From positions 1 to 45,893 of the forward strand of contig JANOXJ010000287.1 in assembly GCA_031418455.1 (NCBI GenBank): a DNA stretch of 45,893 nucleotides. Direction: 5' to 3'. The position numbers and the translations under genes were made by a program. Shown piece by piece: positions 1-8,681 of this stretch. The stretch comes from JANNVZ01 sp031418455 (GTDB lineage: Bacteria; Bacteroidota; Bacteroidia; Flavobacteriales_D; Sanyastnellaceae). Position 1 is the first letter of the stretch. Every line of letters starts with the position of its first letter. The notes below the pieces were generated by a model. The model worked only from the letters and a program-made list of their open reading frames with translations. It had not been told where the DNA came from and did not search any database.

Positions 1-414
1 CGTTGGTTAATAATAATTTTATTGCTTGCTACCGTTATAGATAGTGCCGTGCGCATGTACCGCCCATTTAAAGAAAACGAAAAAAAACTTGCCTTGTTTG
101 CTCTTATTACAATGCATACACAATTGCTTATTGGGCTTGTGCTTTATTTCATAAGTCCAAACATGCAAGGCTTTTTTGCCAAAGGTGGAATTATGAAAGA
201 TTCTGTAGCGCGCTTTTTTGTGGTAGAACACTTATTGGGAATGGTGCTTGCCGCAGTCATAATTACGGTGGGTTATTCCAAAGCTAAAAAACAAGCAGAG
301 TCGTGGGCTAAGCATAAATTTCTGTTTTACCACTACCTTTTCGCATTGCTCATCATATTATTTAGCATTCCATGGCCATTCAGACAAGCAGGTGCAAACC
401 TAGGTTGGTTCTAA
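1..414 (+). CDS. Cytochrome-b-like integral membrane protein, 5'-truncated by window edge
   Basis: The frame is open from base 1, so the start lies upstream of the window; the first in-window TTG at 22 is probably internal. The visible 137 residues hold about four hydrophobic segments. Histidines lie in or next to them (in MHTQLL, VVEHLLGM and FYHYLF), which is compatible with heme b ligation, and the protein ends in a short loop after a final transmembrane helix. Its 3' end overlaps the next gene, a c-type cytochrome, by 43 bases, so the two are almost certainly co-transcribed and may work in the same electron-transfer step. The family assignment (small cytochrome-b-like membrane protein of Bacteroidota) is from general appearance; a quinone- or heme-binding role is inference. 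Confidence 0.6.
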   Translation, partial: RWLIIILLLATVIDSAVRMYRPFKENEKKLALFALITMHTQLLIGLVLYFISPNMQGFFAKGGIMKDSVARFFVVEHLLGMVLAAVIITVGYSKAKKQAESWAKHKFLFYHYLFALLIILFSIPWPFRQAGANLGWF

Positions 415-740
415 TAACATTTACTTTCATCTTACTTGCTGCGCTTCAGCAAAGTTGTGCAGAGCCGGCAGCAGACCATAAGACTGATGCGAATGCTCAG
501 TTAGATGCGGCTGCGGTGCAGAAATTGTACACTGCCAAATGCGGGCTATGCCATGGCAGTGATGGAAAATTAAACTATGCAGGTGCCAAAGACTTGTCCT
601 TATCTACCCTCGCAAAAGATGCCATAGTGCAACAAATTAAATATGGCAAAGGCACAATGCCACCTCAAAAAGACCTGCTTTCAGACAATGAAATAGAACT
701 TTTGGCCGATTACACTTTAGCACTTAGGTCGCAGAAATAA
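372..740 (+). CDS. c-type cytochrome lipoprotein
   Basis: This is a single-heme cytochrome c of 122 residues. A hydrophobic N-terminal segment (about residues 11-26) ends in LLAALQQSC, a lipobox-like site, so the mature protein is probably a lipoprotein anchored at about Cys29. The heme motif CGLCH is at about residues 56-60, and a distal Met ligand candidate lies in the GKGTMPPQ segment, as in class I cytochromes c. The ATG at 372 lies inside the preceding membrane gene (43-base overlap), implying translational coupling. Known role of the fold: periplasmic electron transfer. The electron donor and acceptor cannot be told from this window. Confidence 0.85.
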   Translation: MAIQTSRCKPRLVLITFTFILLAALQQSCAEPAADHKTDANAQLDAAAVQKLYTAKCGLCHGSDGKLNYAGAKDLSLSTLAKDAIVQQIKYGKGTMPPQKDLLSDNEIELLADYTLALRSQK

Positions 741-823
741 TTACCGCAATTTTCAAATTCTCTTTTTTGTAAACAAAAAGAACCAGGCCACTTTAAAGTT
801 ACCTTTTTTATATAGCATTTACC

Positions 824-2035
824 TTGATAGAAAAAAAAACATACAGCACTTCCAAAGAGCCTGAAACCTGCATACTGGTGGGCATAATAACCCAAAAGCA
901 AAACCGCGAACAACTGGAAGAGTATTTGAATGAACTAGCTTTTTTGGCCGAAACAGCCAATGCCAAATGCCTAAAGCGATTTACCCAGTCTATGGACAAG
1001 CCAGATACGCGCACATTTGTGGGCAGTGGTAAACTACAGGAAATAAAAGAATATGTAATTCAACACAAGCCCCACCTCATCATATTTGACGATGAGTTAG
1101 CTCCATCGCAACTAAGAAATTTAGAGCGAGAGTTTACCGATTTGGAAGTAAAAGTGCTTGATAGAAATAATTTGATACTGGACATATTTGCTAATAGAGC
1201 GCGCACCGCACACTCTAAAAAACAAGTAGAGCTGGCACAATATGAATACATGCTGCCGCGTCTTTCGCGCATGTGGACACACTTGGAAAAACAGCGTGGC
1301 GGAATAGGTATGCGCGGCCCTGGTGAGCAGGAAATAGAAACCGACCGAAGAATAGTGCGCGATAGAATAGCCCTTTTAAAAGACCAGCTAAAAGATATAG
1401 ACAAACAAATGGCCACCCAACGCGGCAACCGCGGAGCGTTGGTAAGAGCTGCTTTAGTTGGCTATACTAACGTGGGCAAAAGCACCATTATGAATTTGCT
1501 AAGCAAAAGTGATGTTTTTGCAGAAAATAAACTCTTTGCAACACTTGACACTACGGTGCGTAAAGTGGTTATACAAAACTTACCTTTTTTGCTAACCGAT
1601 ACTGTAGGGTTTATTAGAAAACTACCACACCAACTTATAGAGTCTTTTAAAAGCACGCTGGACGAAACCCGCGAGGCAGATTTACTGGTGCATGTAGTAG
1701 ACATTTCGCACTCGCAGTTTGAAGAGCAAATACGTGTAGTGAACGAAACCCTGCGCGACATAGGTGTGGCTGACAAACCCACCATACTTGTATTTAATAA
1801 GATAGACGCTTACAAACACATACCAAAAGACGAGGACGACCTTACACCTGCAACCAAAGAAAACACCACATTGGAAGAGCTGAAACATAGCTGGATGGCT
1901 AAAATGAATAATACAGATGTTATATTCATATCCGCTCAGGAAAAAGAAAACATAACCGAATTGCGCGACCTCATGTATGAGCATTTAAGACAAATACACG
2001 TAGTACGATATCCGCACAACGACTTTTTGTTTTAG
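824..2035 (+). CDS. hflX: GTPase HflX
   Basis: HflX is a ribosome-associated GTPase that splits stalled or heat-damaged 70S ribosomes. The 403-residue protein shows the N-terminal HflX domain (VGSGKLQEI, then a GGIGMRGPGEQEIETDRR segment) and a G domain with P-loop GYTNVGKST, switch II DTVGF, NKID (G4) and ISAQ (G5). The length is normal for the family. The start chosen is TTG at 824, because MIEKK aligns with usual HflX N-termini and no ATG is available nearby. A TACCTTTT box (800-807), similar to the Bacteroidota -7 element, lies just upstream, so the leader may be short. The gene stands alone and is followed by a long non-coding gap. Confidence 0.95.
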   Translation: MIEKKTYSTSKEPETCILVGIITQKQNREQLEEYLNELAFLAETANAKCLKRFTQSMDKPDTRTFVGSGKLQEIKEYVIQHKPHLIIFDDELAPSQLRNLEREFTDLEVKVLDRNNLILDIFANRARTAHSKKQVELAQYEYMLPRLSRMWTHLEKQRGGIGMRGPGEQEIETDRRIVRDRIALLKDQLKDIDKQMATQRGNRGALVRAALVGYTNVGKSTIMNLLSKSDVFAENKLFATLDTTVRKVVIQNLPFLLTDTVGFIRKLPHQLIESFKSTLDETREADLLVHVVDISHSQFEEQIRVVNETLRDIGVADKPTILVFNKIDAYKHIPKDEDDLTPATKENTTLEELKHSWMAKMNNTDVIFISAQEKENITELRDLMYEHLRQIHVVRYPHNDFLF

Positions 2036-2105
2036 CCCACATTATGCTGTAGAAAGCTCGGAACGAGCTGCACTATACGCATTAGGTGGGATAATCCCGA
2101 TTTAG

Positions 2106-2153
2106 AAAATCATCATTTTGGTGCAATGAAATGAAGCCAAAATGGTTGATTTT
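2106..2153. repeat. Imperfect inverted repeat (about 16-bp arms)
   Basis: The left arm at 2106-2121 (AAAATCATCATTTTGG) is nearly the reverse complement of 2137-2153 (CCAAAATGGTTGATTTT). The 15-base loop is TGCAATGAAATGAAG. There is no T-run, so it is not a canonical terminator. It could be an RNA hairpin downstream of hflX or a protein-binding palindrome. Confidence 0.6.
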
Positions 2154-2161
2154 GTTAATCG

Positions 2162-2193
2162 ATTATGCAACCTGAAAATTTCAATTGCATAAT
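2162..2193. repeat. Perfect 9-bp inverted repeat
   Basis: ATTATGCAA at 2162-2170 is repeated as its exact reverse complement TTGCATAAT at 2185-2193, with a 14-base spacer. The symmetry and spacing would suit a dimeric DNA-binding protein site or a stem-loop. The function is unknown. Confidence 0.55.
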
Positions 2194-2337
2194 TTGGGTT
2201 TAGCCATTTCTTTTTCTCAAAAAAATCATTTTTATTGTAGCACCTAAAGCTACTTTTGACAGAACAAAATAGCATTTATTCCGCCCCCTTTTTAGAAACT
2301 CAATAAAACCTACTCCAAAAAAAATCACTCAACCTGT

Positions 2338-3630
2338 ATGAGCAATAACACAGCTGCCATTGCACAAGATTTCAAAGTTTCGTTGATGGCTGAAAACCTA
2401 ATAGGTTCTGAAATAATAAAACTGGCGGGCGAGGTGCGTGCGCTTATGGCCCAGGGGCAGCATATTTACAATTTCACCATTGGCGATTTCGACCCTAAGA
2501 TATTTTCTATTCCTGCAGAACTAAAAGAAGAAATAATAAAAGCCTACAACGAAAATGAAACCAACTACCCTGCTGCGGACGGCATACTAGAGCTGCGCAA
2601 ATCAGTGGCGGTGCTTATTGAAAAATGGCAAGGGCTGCATTACGCTGAAAATGAAATACTCATTGCAGGAGGTGCACGTCCTATTATTTATGCCATATTT
2701 CAGGCACTGGTAGACCCTGGCGACACCGTGGTATTTCCGGTACCCAGCTGGAACAACAACCACTACACACATTTGTCGCATGCCAAACAACTGTTCGTAG
2801 AAACCACACCGGAAAACAACTTTATGCCCACAGTGGCAGAGTTAAAAGACAAAATAAAAGGTGCTTCATTACTTGCACTCTGCTCACCGCTTAACCCAAC
2901 AGGCACTGTGTTTTCGAAAGAACAATTAGAAACCATTTGCGAATTAGTATTAGAAGAAAATGCATCGCGCGGAGCTAATGAAAAGCCCTTGTATGTGATG
3001 TATGACCAAATTTATGCAGCACTTACTTATGGCGAAACCAAGCATTATGACCCCGTAAGTTTACGTCCGGAGTTGCGCCCTTATACCATATTTGTAGATG
3101 GCATATCCAAATCTTTGGCAGCCACCGGAGTGCGGGTAGGATGGGCCTTTGGGCCTAAAAAAGTGATAGACAAAATGAAGAGCATACTTGGCCACGTGGG
3201 CGCATGGGCACCCAAAGCTGAGCAGGTAGCCACCGCGCGCTATTTGGCTAATCACAAGGCATTGGAAGCGTATTTGGAGAATTTCAAAATAGAGATTGAA
3301 AAGCGATTGGAAGGTTTCTATCAAGGCATACAACAATTAAAATCTGAAGGTTTTAAGGTAGATGCCATAGCCCCAATGGCAGCTATATACCTCACCGTGC
3401 AGTTTGACTTAAAAGGACTTAAAAAAGAAAATGGTGACATTATAGAAACTACCGAGCAAACCACAAGCTATTTGCTCAACGAAGCCAAGTTGGCATTAGT
3501 GCCCTTTAGCGCATTTGGTGCATCTAAAAATAGCGTTTGGTATCGCCTTTCAGTAGGCACAGCCACCATGGCCGATGTGCAAGGCTCTATTGAAAGCATT
3601 AGAAATGCGCTAAAAAAATTAAGTGCTTAA
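2338..3630 (+). CDS. PLP-dependent class I/II aminotransferase
   Basis: This is a 430-residue fold-type I pyridoxal-phosphate aminotransferase of the aspartate/aromatic family. Visible signatures are NYPAADGILELRKSVA near the N-terminus, SPLNPTGTVF with the PLP-contacting Asn, MYDQIYAAL with the Asp that holds the pyridine nitrogen, and the Schiff-base lysine in DGISKSLAATGVRVGW. The amino donor and acceptor cannot be fixed from sequence; family members act on aspartate, aromatic or branched-chain amino acids. The ATG at 2338 gives a full-length N-terminus. The gene stands alone between two non-coding gaps. Confidence 0.9.
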   Translation: MSNNTAAIAQDFKVSLMAENLIGSEIIKLAGEVRALMAQGQHIYNFTIGDFDPKIFSIPAELKEEIIKAYNENETNYPAADGILELRKSVAVLIEKWQGLHYAENEILIAGGARPIIYAIFQALVDPGDTVVFPVPSWNNNHYTHLSHAKQLFVETTPENNFMPTVAELKDKIKGASLLALCSPLNPTGTVFSKEQLETICELVLEENASRGANEKPLYVMYDQIYAALTYGETKHYDPVSLRPELRPYTIFVDGISKSLAATGVRVGWAFGPKKVIDKMKSILGHVGAWAPKAEQVATARYLANHKALEAYLENFKIEIEKRLEGFYQGIQQLKSEGFKVDAIAPMAAIYLTVQFDLKGLKKENGDIIETTEQTTSYLLNEAKLALVPFSAFGASKNSVWYRLSVGTATMADVQGSIESIRNALKKLSA

Positions 3631-3745
3631 TTCTATACTATAGATTTTTTAAAGGGCGTCCTATAGGAAATAACGTTCACATTTTATCAAATTTTCAGAT
3701 GAATGGACCTAAGTAAAATGGCTATAAAAATTCCATTTAGTTGGG

Positions 3746-3753
3746 TACCTTCG
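3746..3753 (+). promoter_or_regulatory. Putative -7 promoter element of manC
   Basis: TACCTTCG matches seven of eight positions of the Bacteroidota -7 consensus TAnnTTTG and sits 33 bases before the manC ATG. No clear TTG -33 box was seen at the expected spacing. Confidence 0.45.
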
Positions 3754-3786
3754 CAGCCCGTTCAATACAACAGGAAATAAAAAATT

Positions 3787-4881
3787 ATGTCTGCATCTAA
3801 GAAGAACTACTGTGTCATTATGGCTGGTGGCATTGGCTCACGATTTTGGCCTATGAGCCGCACAGCTTTCCCTAAGCAATTTCACGATATCCTTGGCGTA
3901 GGTCGTACACTTATACAAATGACTTACGACAGATTTTTGCCCATATGCCCTAAAGAAAACATACTTGTAGTAACCAACGAGCGGTATAAAGACCTGGTGT
4001 TGGAACAACTACCCGATTTAAAACCGGAACAGGTATTGTGCGAGCCATTTATGCGCAACACTGCACCCTGTGTGGCCTATGCCTCGTTCTGGATTGCTGA
4101 GCGCGAACCTGATGCCAACATAATTGTGGCACCTAGCGACCATCTTATTCTGAAAGAAAAAGAATTTGAACGCATAATAAATATTAGCATAAAACAAGCA
4201 CAAGAAAGTGGCAACCTGGTAACACTGGGCATAAAACCCACACGGCCCGACACTGGCTATGGCTATATACAATGGGCTGATGAGAAAGGGGCTAAAGATG
4301 AAAATGTAAAACGTGTAAAAACTTTTACCGAAAAACCTGATTTGGAACTGGCCAAAGACTTTATAGAAAGTGGCGATTTTTATTGGAACAGCGGCATATT
4401 CATTTGGTCGCTGCATGCCATTTTAAATGCTTTTGAAACGCACCTGCCGGAAATGTATAAATCATTTGCAGATGGCCAGGGCATATATGGCACCGATGCA
4501 GAATTTGCATTTATAGAAAAAATATATCCTGCCTGCGACAATATTTCCATTGACTATGGCATTATGGAAAAAGCAAAAAGTGTAAATGTTGTACTTAGCG
4601 ATTTTGGTTGGAGCGATTTGGGCACATGGGGTTCTTTGCATACACACCTTGCGCACGACTCGCACAAAAATGGTGTGGTTGGTAAAAATGTGCTCTTGTA
4701 TAACTGTGCCGACAATGTGGTAAATGTGCCTAAAGACAAGCTTGCTGTATTGCACGGTCTTAATGGATACATAGTAGTAGATTCAGGCAACGTGCTGCTC
4801 ATATGCCGCAAGGAAGAAGAACAAAAAATAAAGAATTTTGTGAATGATATAAAACACAAAATAGGCGAAGAGTGGATATAA
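3787..4881 (+). CDS. manC: Mannose-1-phosphate guanylyltransferase
   Basis: The enzyme makes GDP-mannose from GTP and mannose-1-phosphate in the cytoplasm, supplying mannose, fucose or related sugars to surface glycans. The N-terminus carries the nucleotidyltransferase signature MAGGIGSRFWPMSRTAFPKQ. The characteristic FTEKPDLE and FYWNSGIFIW motifs follow. At 364 residues it is the short form: the C-terminal phosphomannose isomerase domain of bifunctional ManC/AlgA proteins is absent. It is followed closely by the msrC-like and Ig-like lipoprotein genes and may be co-transcribed with them, although no functional link is obvious. Confidence 0.93.
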   Translation: MSASKKNYCVIMAGGIGSRFWPMSRTAFPKQFHDILGVGRTLIQMTYDRFLPICPKENILVVTNERYKDLVLEQLPDLKPEQVLCEPFMRNTAPCVAYASFWIAEREPDANIIVAPSDHLILKEKEFERIINISIKQAQESGNLVTLGIKPTRPDTGYGYIQWADEKGAKDENVKRVKTFTEKPDLELAKDFIESGDFYWNSGIFIWSLHAILNAFETHLPEMYKSFADGQGIYGTDAEFAFIEKIYPACDNISIDYGIMEKAKSVNVVLSDFGWSDLGTWGSLHTHLAHDSHKNGVVGKNVLLYNCADNVVNVPKDKLAVLHGLNGYIVVDSGNVLLICRKEEEQKIKNFVNDIKHKIGEEWI

Positions 4882-4897
4882 ATTGACTTATAACACA

Positions 4898-5392
4898 ATG
4901 TCTGAAACACTGGTAATACCTACTAATACAAGCCGCAAGGAAATTTATGCAGCACTGCTACCGCAACTAAATGCCCTGGTAGCAGGCGAGCCAAACTTGG
5001 TAGCCAATACTGCCAACGTTGTGGCGGCACTTAAAGAAGCACTGGGTTTCTTTTGGATAGGATGTTACTTTGTAGACAATGCCAACGAGCTGGTGTTAGG
5101 CCCATTCCAGGGGCCCATAGCATGCACACGCATAGCCAAGGGAAAAGGCGTTTGCGGCACTGCATGGCTCAAAAATGAAACACAACTAGTGCCCGATGTA
5201 GATAAATTTCCTGGTCATATAGCATGCAGCTCACTTTCTAAAAGCGAGGTAGTAGTGCCACTACGCAAAAAGGATGGAAGCGTATTTGGAGTATTGGATA
5301 TAGACAGCGCCTTGCTCAATGATTTTGATAATATTGACGTAGAATATTTGGAACAGGTAGGCATCATTATTAGCAAATGTTTTGGTGAATAA
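4898..5392 (+). CDS. msrC: Free methionine-(R)-sulfoxide reductase (GAF domain)
   Basis: This is a small single-GAF-domain enzyme that reduces free L-methionine-(R)-sulfoxide, an oxidative-stress repair function. The three cysteines typical of fRMsr are present, in GPIACTRI (about residue 76), GKGVCG (86) and HIACSS (110). Their spacing (10 and 24 residues) is the same as C84/C94/C118 of the E. coli enzyme. I place the start at the ATG at 4898; the same frame also opens at a TTG at 4883, two bases past the manC stop, which would add five residues. The end overlaps the next gene by about 8-11 bases. Confidence 0.92.
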   Translation: MSETLVIPTNTSRKEIYAALLPQLNALVAGEPNLVANTANVVAALKEALGFFWIGCYFVDNANELVLGPFQGPIACTRIAKGKGVCGTAWLKNETQLVPDVDKFPGHIACSSLSKSEVVVPLRKKDGSVFGVLDIDSALLNDFDNIDVEYLEQVGIIISKCFGE

Positions 5393-6968
5393 TTACCTAT
5401 ACAAATACATTTATTTCATTGCCATAGTTATAGCAACATCTTGCGCGCAAGTGCGCGGTCTGTCGGGCGGTGACAAAGATGCTAAACCACCTGTGGTACT
5501 TACTTATTCACCTGCCAATATGAGCACCAACTTTGCAGGAAATAAGGTAGAAATAGAGTTTGACGAATACGTAAATCTGAACAACATACAGCAAGAGCTG
5601 GTGGTATCGCCACCGTTGCAAACCGCACCAAAAGTGGTTGTAAAACACAAAAGCGTAATAGTTAGTTGGAAAGAAGAATTGATGCCAAATACTACCTACA
5701 CTTTCAACTTTGGCGATGGTGTGGCAGATGTAAATGAAAACAACAAAGCACAGGATTTAAAATTCATTTTTAGCACTGGCTCTATAATTGACTCTCTCAA
5801 AATACAAGGGCAGGTAACAGATGTTTTGCTGGACGCGCCAGCTGCCGATTACAAAATTCTTCTTTTTGAAAATGATACCGCTATACTTTCAAAAAAACCG
5901 AGGCCAGTTTATTTCACTCGTACAAAAAAAGATGGCAGTTTCAAAATTGAAAATATGCGCGCGGGTGCCTTTTATGTTTATGCACTAAACGACCTCAATA
6001 GCAATTACAGATGGGATACTTCTGAAGGAGTAGCCTTTTTAAACAGCCCACTAAATTTAGTCAGTACAGATAGTTCACTCATACTCCTGCAGGCCAGCAT
6101 ACCCAGATTAGATAAGCCAATAGTGAATGACTATACAACTGATTCTATAGGTACTATTCAATTTGCGTGGGACCCATTTTATACTCCCTGTTCTATTTAT
6201 TCTTTACAATCCATTCCTGTAAAAACAAAAGCTAACGCCACTTACGATACGCTAACGGCAATGCTGCAAGGCCCTGCCACCAATAGATTTGAAACAGTAG
6301 TGGTAAGTTGGAACAACACAATGTTTGACACGCTTGATGTGCCATTTTTTAGTAAAGCTCAAATGCAGCCTTTTGCACTTCAGCACAATGTAGAAAATAA
6401 AATAGCCACACTTGACAGCATCATTCTATCGGCAAACAACTCATTTAGATTAGCCAATGCCGCTGCAATTATTCTCTTAGAAGATTCAGTGCCAATAAAT
6501 TCTGCAATAGCAGAAATCTCCGCAGGTTACCATATAAAAGCCTCACTAAAGGAAGGCAAAAAGTATGAGCTTAAAATTTTATCCGGTGCATTTACCAATC
6601 AGTCCGGTGCCAATAATCAATCGGTCGTTATTTCATTTAGCACTTACAAAAAAGAAGAATTAGGCGAAATAAAATTGAACATTAAACTGCCTATAAACGG
6701 AACAAAAAATGTATTGGCAGTGACCAACAAAGAGGGTAAAAAAATAATAGAAAGCAAAAACATAACATCCGGTGAAATCTTGTTGGGCCAGCTGCCACCG
6801 GGTGAATATGAAGCCGCTCTACTCATAGACAGCAACGGAAACGGACTGTATGACCCTGCTAATATGCTAAGCAAAACCGAACCTGAAAAAGTTTATCGCA
6901 ACAAAACCAAAATGGTAGTGCGAGCAAATTGGGAAGTAAAAGTGGATTGGGACCTAAGCAAAAACTAA
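5385..6968 (+). CDS. Ig-like (Big_5 type) lipoprotein
   Basis: This protein of about 527 residues is typical of Bacteroidota: a signal peptide ending in IVIATSCAQ (lipobox, Cys about residue 20), then a Big_5/SbsA-like Ig domain (about residues 35-130, with the usual PPVVLTYSPANMSTNF opening and a FIFSTG close). A longer beta-rich region follows, with a carboxypeptidase-regulatory-like segment near the C-terminus (LPPGEYEAALLIDSNGNGLYDP). The start is GTG at 5385 or TTG at 5382; both overlap the msrC stop and imply coupling. It is probably an outer-membrane-anchored lipoprotein; its ligand or function is unknown. It ends in a stop-to-stop overlap with the convergent GT2 gene. Confidence 0.8.
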   Translation: MNNYLYKYIYFIAIVIATSCAQVRGLSGGDKDAKPPVVLTYSPANMSTNFAGNKVEIEFDEYVNLNNIQQELVVSPPLQTAPKVVVKHKSVIVSWKEELMPNTTYTFNFGDGVADVNENNKAQDLKFIFSTGSIIDSLKIQGQVTDVLLDAPAADYKILLFENDTAILSKKPRPVYFTRTKKDGSFKIENMRAGAFYVYALNDLNSNYRWDTSEGVAFLNSPLNLVSTDSSLILLQASIPRLDKPIVNDYTTDSIGTIQFAWDPFYTPCSIYSLQSIPVKTKANATYDTLTAMLQGPATNRFETVVVSWNNTMFDTLDVPFFSKAQMQPFALQHNVENKIATLDSIILSANNSFRLANAAAIILLEDSVPINSAIAEISAGYHIKASLKEGKKYELKILSGAFTNQSGANNQSVVISFSTYKKEELGEIKLNIKLPINGTKNVLAVTNKEGKKIIESKNITSGEILLGQLPPGEYEAALLIDSNGNGLYDPANMLSKTEPEKVYRNKTKMVVRANWEVKVDWDLSKN

Positions 6969-7717
6969 GTCATGTTTTTGCCACTTACCTTGTGCCAGAT
7001 AAATCGCAACAGAATACGCAGGTGATTTACAACAGTGGTAAACAAGCCGTAGTGCGCCACCATTATTTGCCAACGTTCTTTTAAGCCTTGTCTTCTTCGC
7101 ACGGCAGAGGCACCTCCCTCCAAAAACTTAGAAACGTAGTTTTGCGTGTTTACAACCACTTGGCTTTGCTTTAGCACACGAATAGTCCAATCTATATCGC
7201 CACTTATTTTATAATTCAAATTATACTCAGGGCATATACTGCGCTTTGCAATGAACGACTGGTGCGATACACACATGCCCATTTGCAGACTTCGCCAGTT
7301 TAATTCCATTGGGGGTGACAGTCTGCGGTCAGCAAGAATTTGTCCTTGTTCATTTACCACAGCCGTATTGCCATAGTAGACATCTGCCTTAGATCCAGTA
7401 TTTAAAATATTCTCTAAAGTATTTGGAGCAAACAATTCGTCACCGGCATTCAGGAAAAGAACATAATCGCCTGTGGCCGCAAGCAAACCCTTGTTCATAG
7501 CATCATATATGCCTGTGTCCTTTTCCACAATAAGCCTGCTAACGCGTGTGCCATGTTCGCGCACCAATTCTACGGTTTTGTCTTTAGACATGCCGTCTAC
7601 TACTATATATTCTATATGCTTGTATGTTTGCTCAAACACACTTCGCATGGTGCGCTCTATAAGCAATTCAGCATTGTAAGTAACTGTAATGATGGATATG
7701 TGCGGCAAACTGTTCAA
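6965..7717 (-). CDS. Glycosyltransferase family 2
   Basis: This is a 250-residue GT-A fold glycosyltransferase. The start ISIITVTYNAELLIERTM is the classic GT2 N-terminus; VVDGMSKDKT and LNAGDE follow (the second in place of the usual DxD), and then a SHQSFIAKR acceptor-side motif. This pattern resembles the colanic-acid WcaA/WcaE-like group. No transmembrane segment is evident, so it probably acts at the cytoplasmic membrane face on lipid-linked or nucleotide sugars. The start is TTG at 7717; no ATG is available. It is divergent from the next gene by only about 80 bases and convergent with the preceding lipoprotein. The sugar specificity cannot be read from sequence. Confidence 0.9.
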   Translation of the reverse strand: MNSLPHISIITVTYNAELLIERTMRSVFEQTYKHIEYIVVDGMSKDKTVELVREHGTRVSRLIVEKDTGIYDAMNKGLLAATGDYVLFLNAGDELFAPNTLENILNTGSKADVYYGNTAVVNEQGQILADRRLSPPMELNWRSLQMGMCVSHQSFIAKRSICPEYNLNYKISGDIDWTIRVLKQSQVVVNTQNYVSKFLEGGASAVRRRQGLKERWQIMVAHYGLFTTVVNHLRILLRFIWHKVSGKNMT

Positions 7718-7791
7718 TTAAAATATGGATATGCGCAATGGTTTGTTGAGTATGCATTGGCGGGGCTAAAATATTGGTAACTGCCTACCAA

Positions 7792-7799
7792 TACATTTG
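7792..7799 (+). promoter_or_regulatory. Bacteroidota-type -7 element (TACATTTG) close to the start codon
   Basis: TACATTTG is an exact match to TAnnTTTG and ends 6 bases before the ATG at 7806. Transcription starting about 7 bases downstream would give an almost leaderless mRNA. The -33 partner is not obvious. Confidence 0.5.
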
Positions 7800-7805
7800 C
7801 AAATA

Positions 7806-8681
7806 ATGGTAAGTGAAAATACTTATAAAAAAACGAGCTCTGGAATAATGCAGCTAATAAATACTTGCGCATCGTTGCTCAAAGTATTGGTGCGCTCCAA
7901 AGCTGCCCCAAACTTGCCAGCACCCAATGGCGAAAAAATATTGGTGCTTGGCACAGGGCCATCGTTAAAAGAGTCGCTAAAAAAAAACCAGAACTATTTT
8001 CTTTCGCATCCTCTTATGGCCGTCAATACTTTTTCGCTTAGCGAAGAGTATGTGCTATTAAAGCCAACTTACTACGTAATGGTAGACCCAGGGCTGTGGC
8101 ATGGCGACAACCATTTGGTAAAAAGCACTATGGAAAGCATAGCGGCACAAACCTCATGGACCATGTATCTGTTGCTGCCCTATGATGCCAAGGGAACACC
8201 ACACATAGCCAAGCTAACAGCGGCTAATAGCAACATACGCATTTGCTATATCAATTATGTAGTTTTTAAAGGTTTCGATTCAGTGGCTTATTGGTTTTTT
8301 AAAAAGAACAAAGCCATGCCCCAGAGTCAAAATGTGCTGGTGGCATCGCTGTTTTTGGCAATAAATCTTGGGTACAAAAAAATAGATTTGTTTGGAGCCG
8401 ATCACAATTGGCACGAACAGCTGGTGGTAGATGAAAACAACGTGGTATGCTTAAAACACATTCATTTTTATGAGAATGAACAACGCCTGAAAGTGGTGCC
8501 ACTTTTTAAACTCATTCACAGTAAGGAAACATTTAGAATGGATGAAATTTACCATGCCTGGGCCAAAGTGTTTGCAGGCCATCAATTATTAAAAAGATAC
8601 TCTAAGCATTGCGGCAGCAGCATTCTCAACAAGAGCGAAATATCCTTTATTGATGCCTTTAAACGAGAAAAATTCGAATGA
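7806..8681 (+). CDS. MptE/DUF115-like or GT42-like Rossmann-fold protein, probable surface-glycan enzyme
   Basis: The product has about 291 residues. The N-terminal part contains ILVLGTGPSLKESLKK, a glycine-rich nucleotide-binding turn like that at the start of DUF115/MptE-like proteins and of family-42 sialyltransferases. A later block (QNVLVASLFLAINLGYKKI, followed by DLFGADHNW) matches the second conserved element of that superfamily. I therefore call it a probable CMP-sugar- or nucleotide-sugar-dependent glycan enzyme, without claiming sialyltransferase activity. The ATG at 7806 is preferred over a TTG at 7797 because the latter overlaps a promoter box. The stop overlaps the next gene by four bases (ATGA), so it is coupled to the acetyltransferase. 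Confidence 0.6.
   Translation: MVSENTYKKTSSGIMQLINTCASLLKVLVRSKAAPNLPAPNGEKILVLGTGPSLKESLKKNQNYFLSHPLMAVNTFSLSEEYVLLKPTYYVMVDPGLWHGDNHLVKSTMESIAAQTSWTMYLLLPYDAKGTPHIAKLTAANSNIRICYINYVVFKGFDSVAYWFFKKNKAMPQSQNVLVASLFLAINLGYKKIDLFGADHNWHEQLVVDENNVVCLKHIHFYENEQRLKVVPLFKLIHSKETFRMDEIYHAWAKVFAGHQLLKRYSKHCGSSILNKSEISFIDAFKREKFE

Larger units (their letters stand above)
2036..2337. other. 302-base gene-free interval with several inverted repeats
   Basis: No plausible ORF is seen here. From left to right there is a 6-bp hairpin with a 3-base loop (2055-2069), an imperfect arm pair of about 16 bp (2106-2121 with 2137-2153), a perfect 9-bp arm pair (2162-2170 with 2185-2193), and a small 5-bp hairpin followed by TTTT (2237-2257). 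The last could be a weak terminator. The interval separates hflX from an aminotransferase gene on the same strand and must also contain that gene's promoter, which I could not pick out with confidence. Confidence 0.6.
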
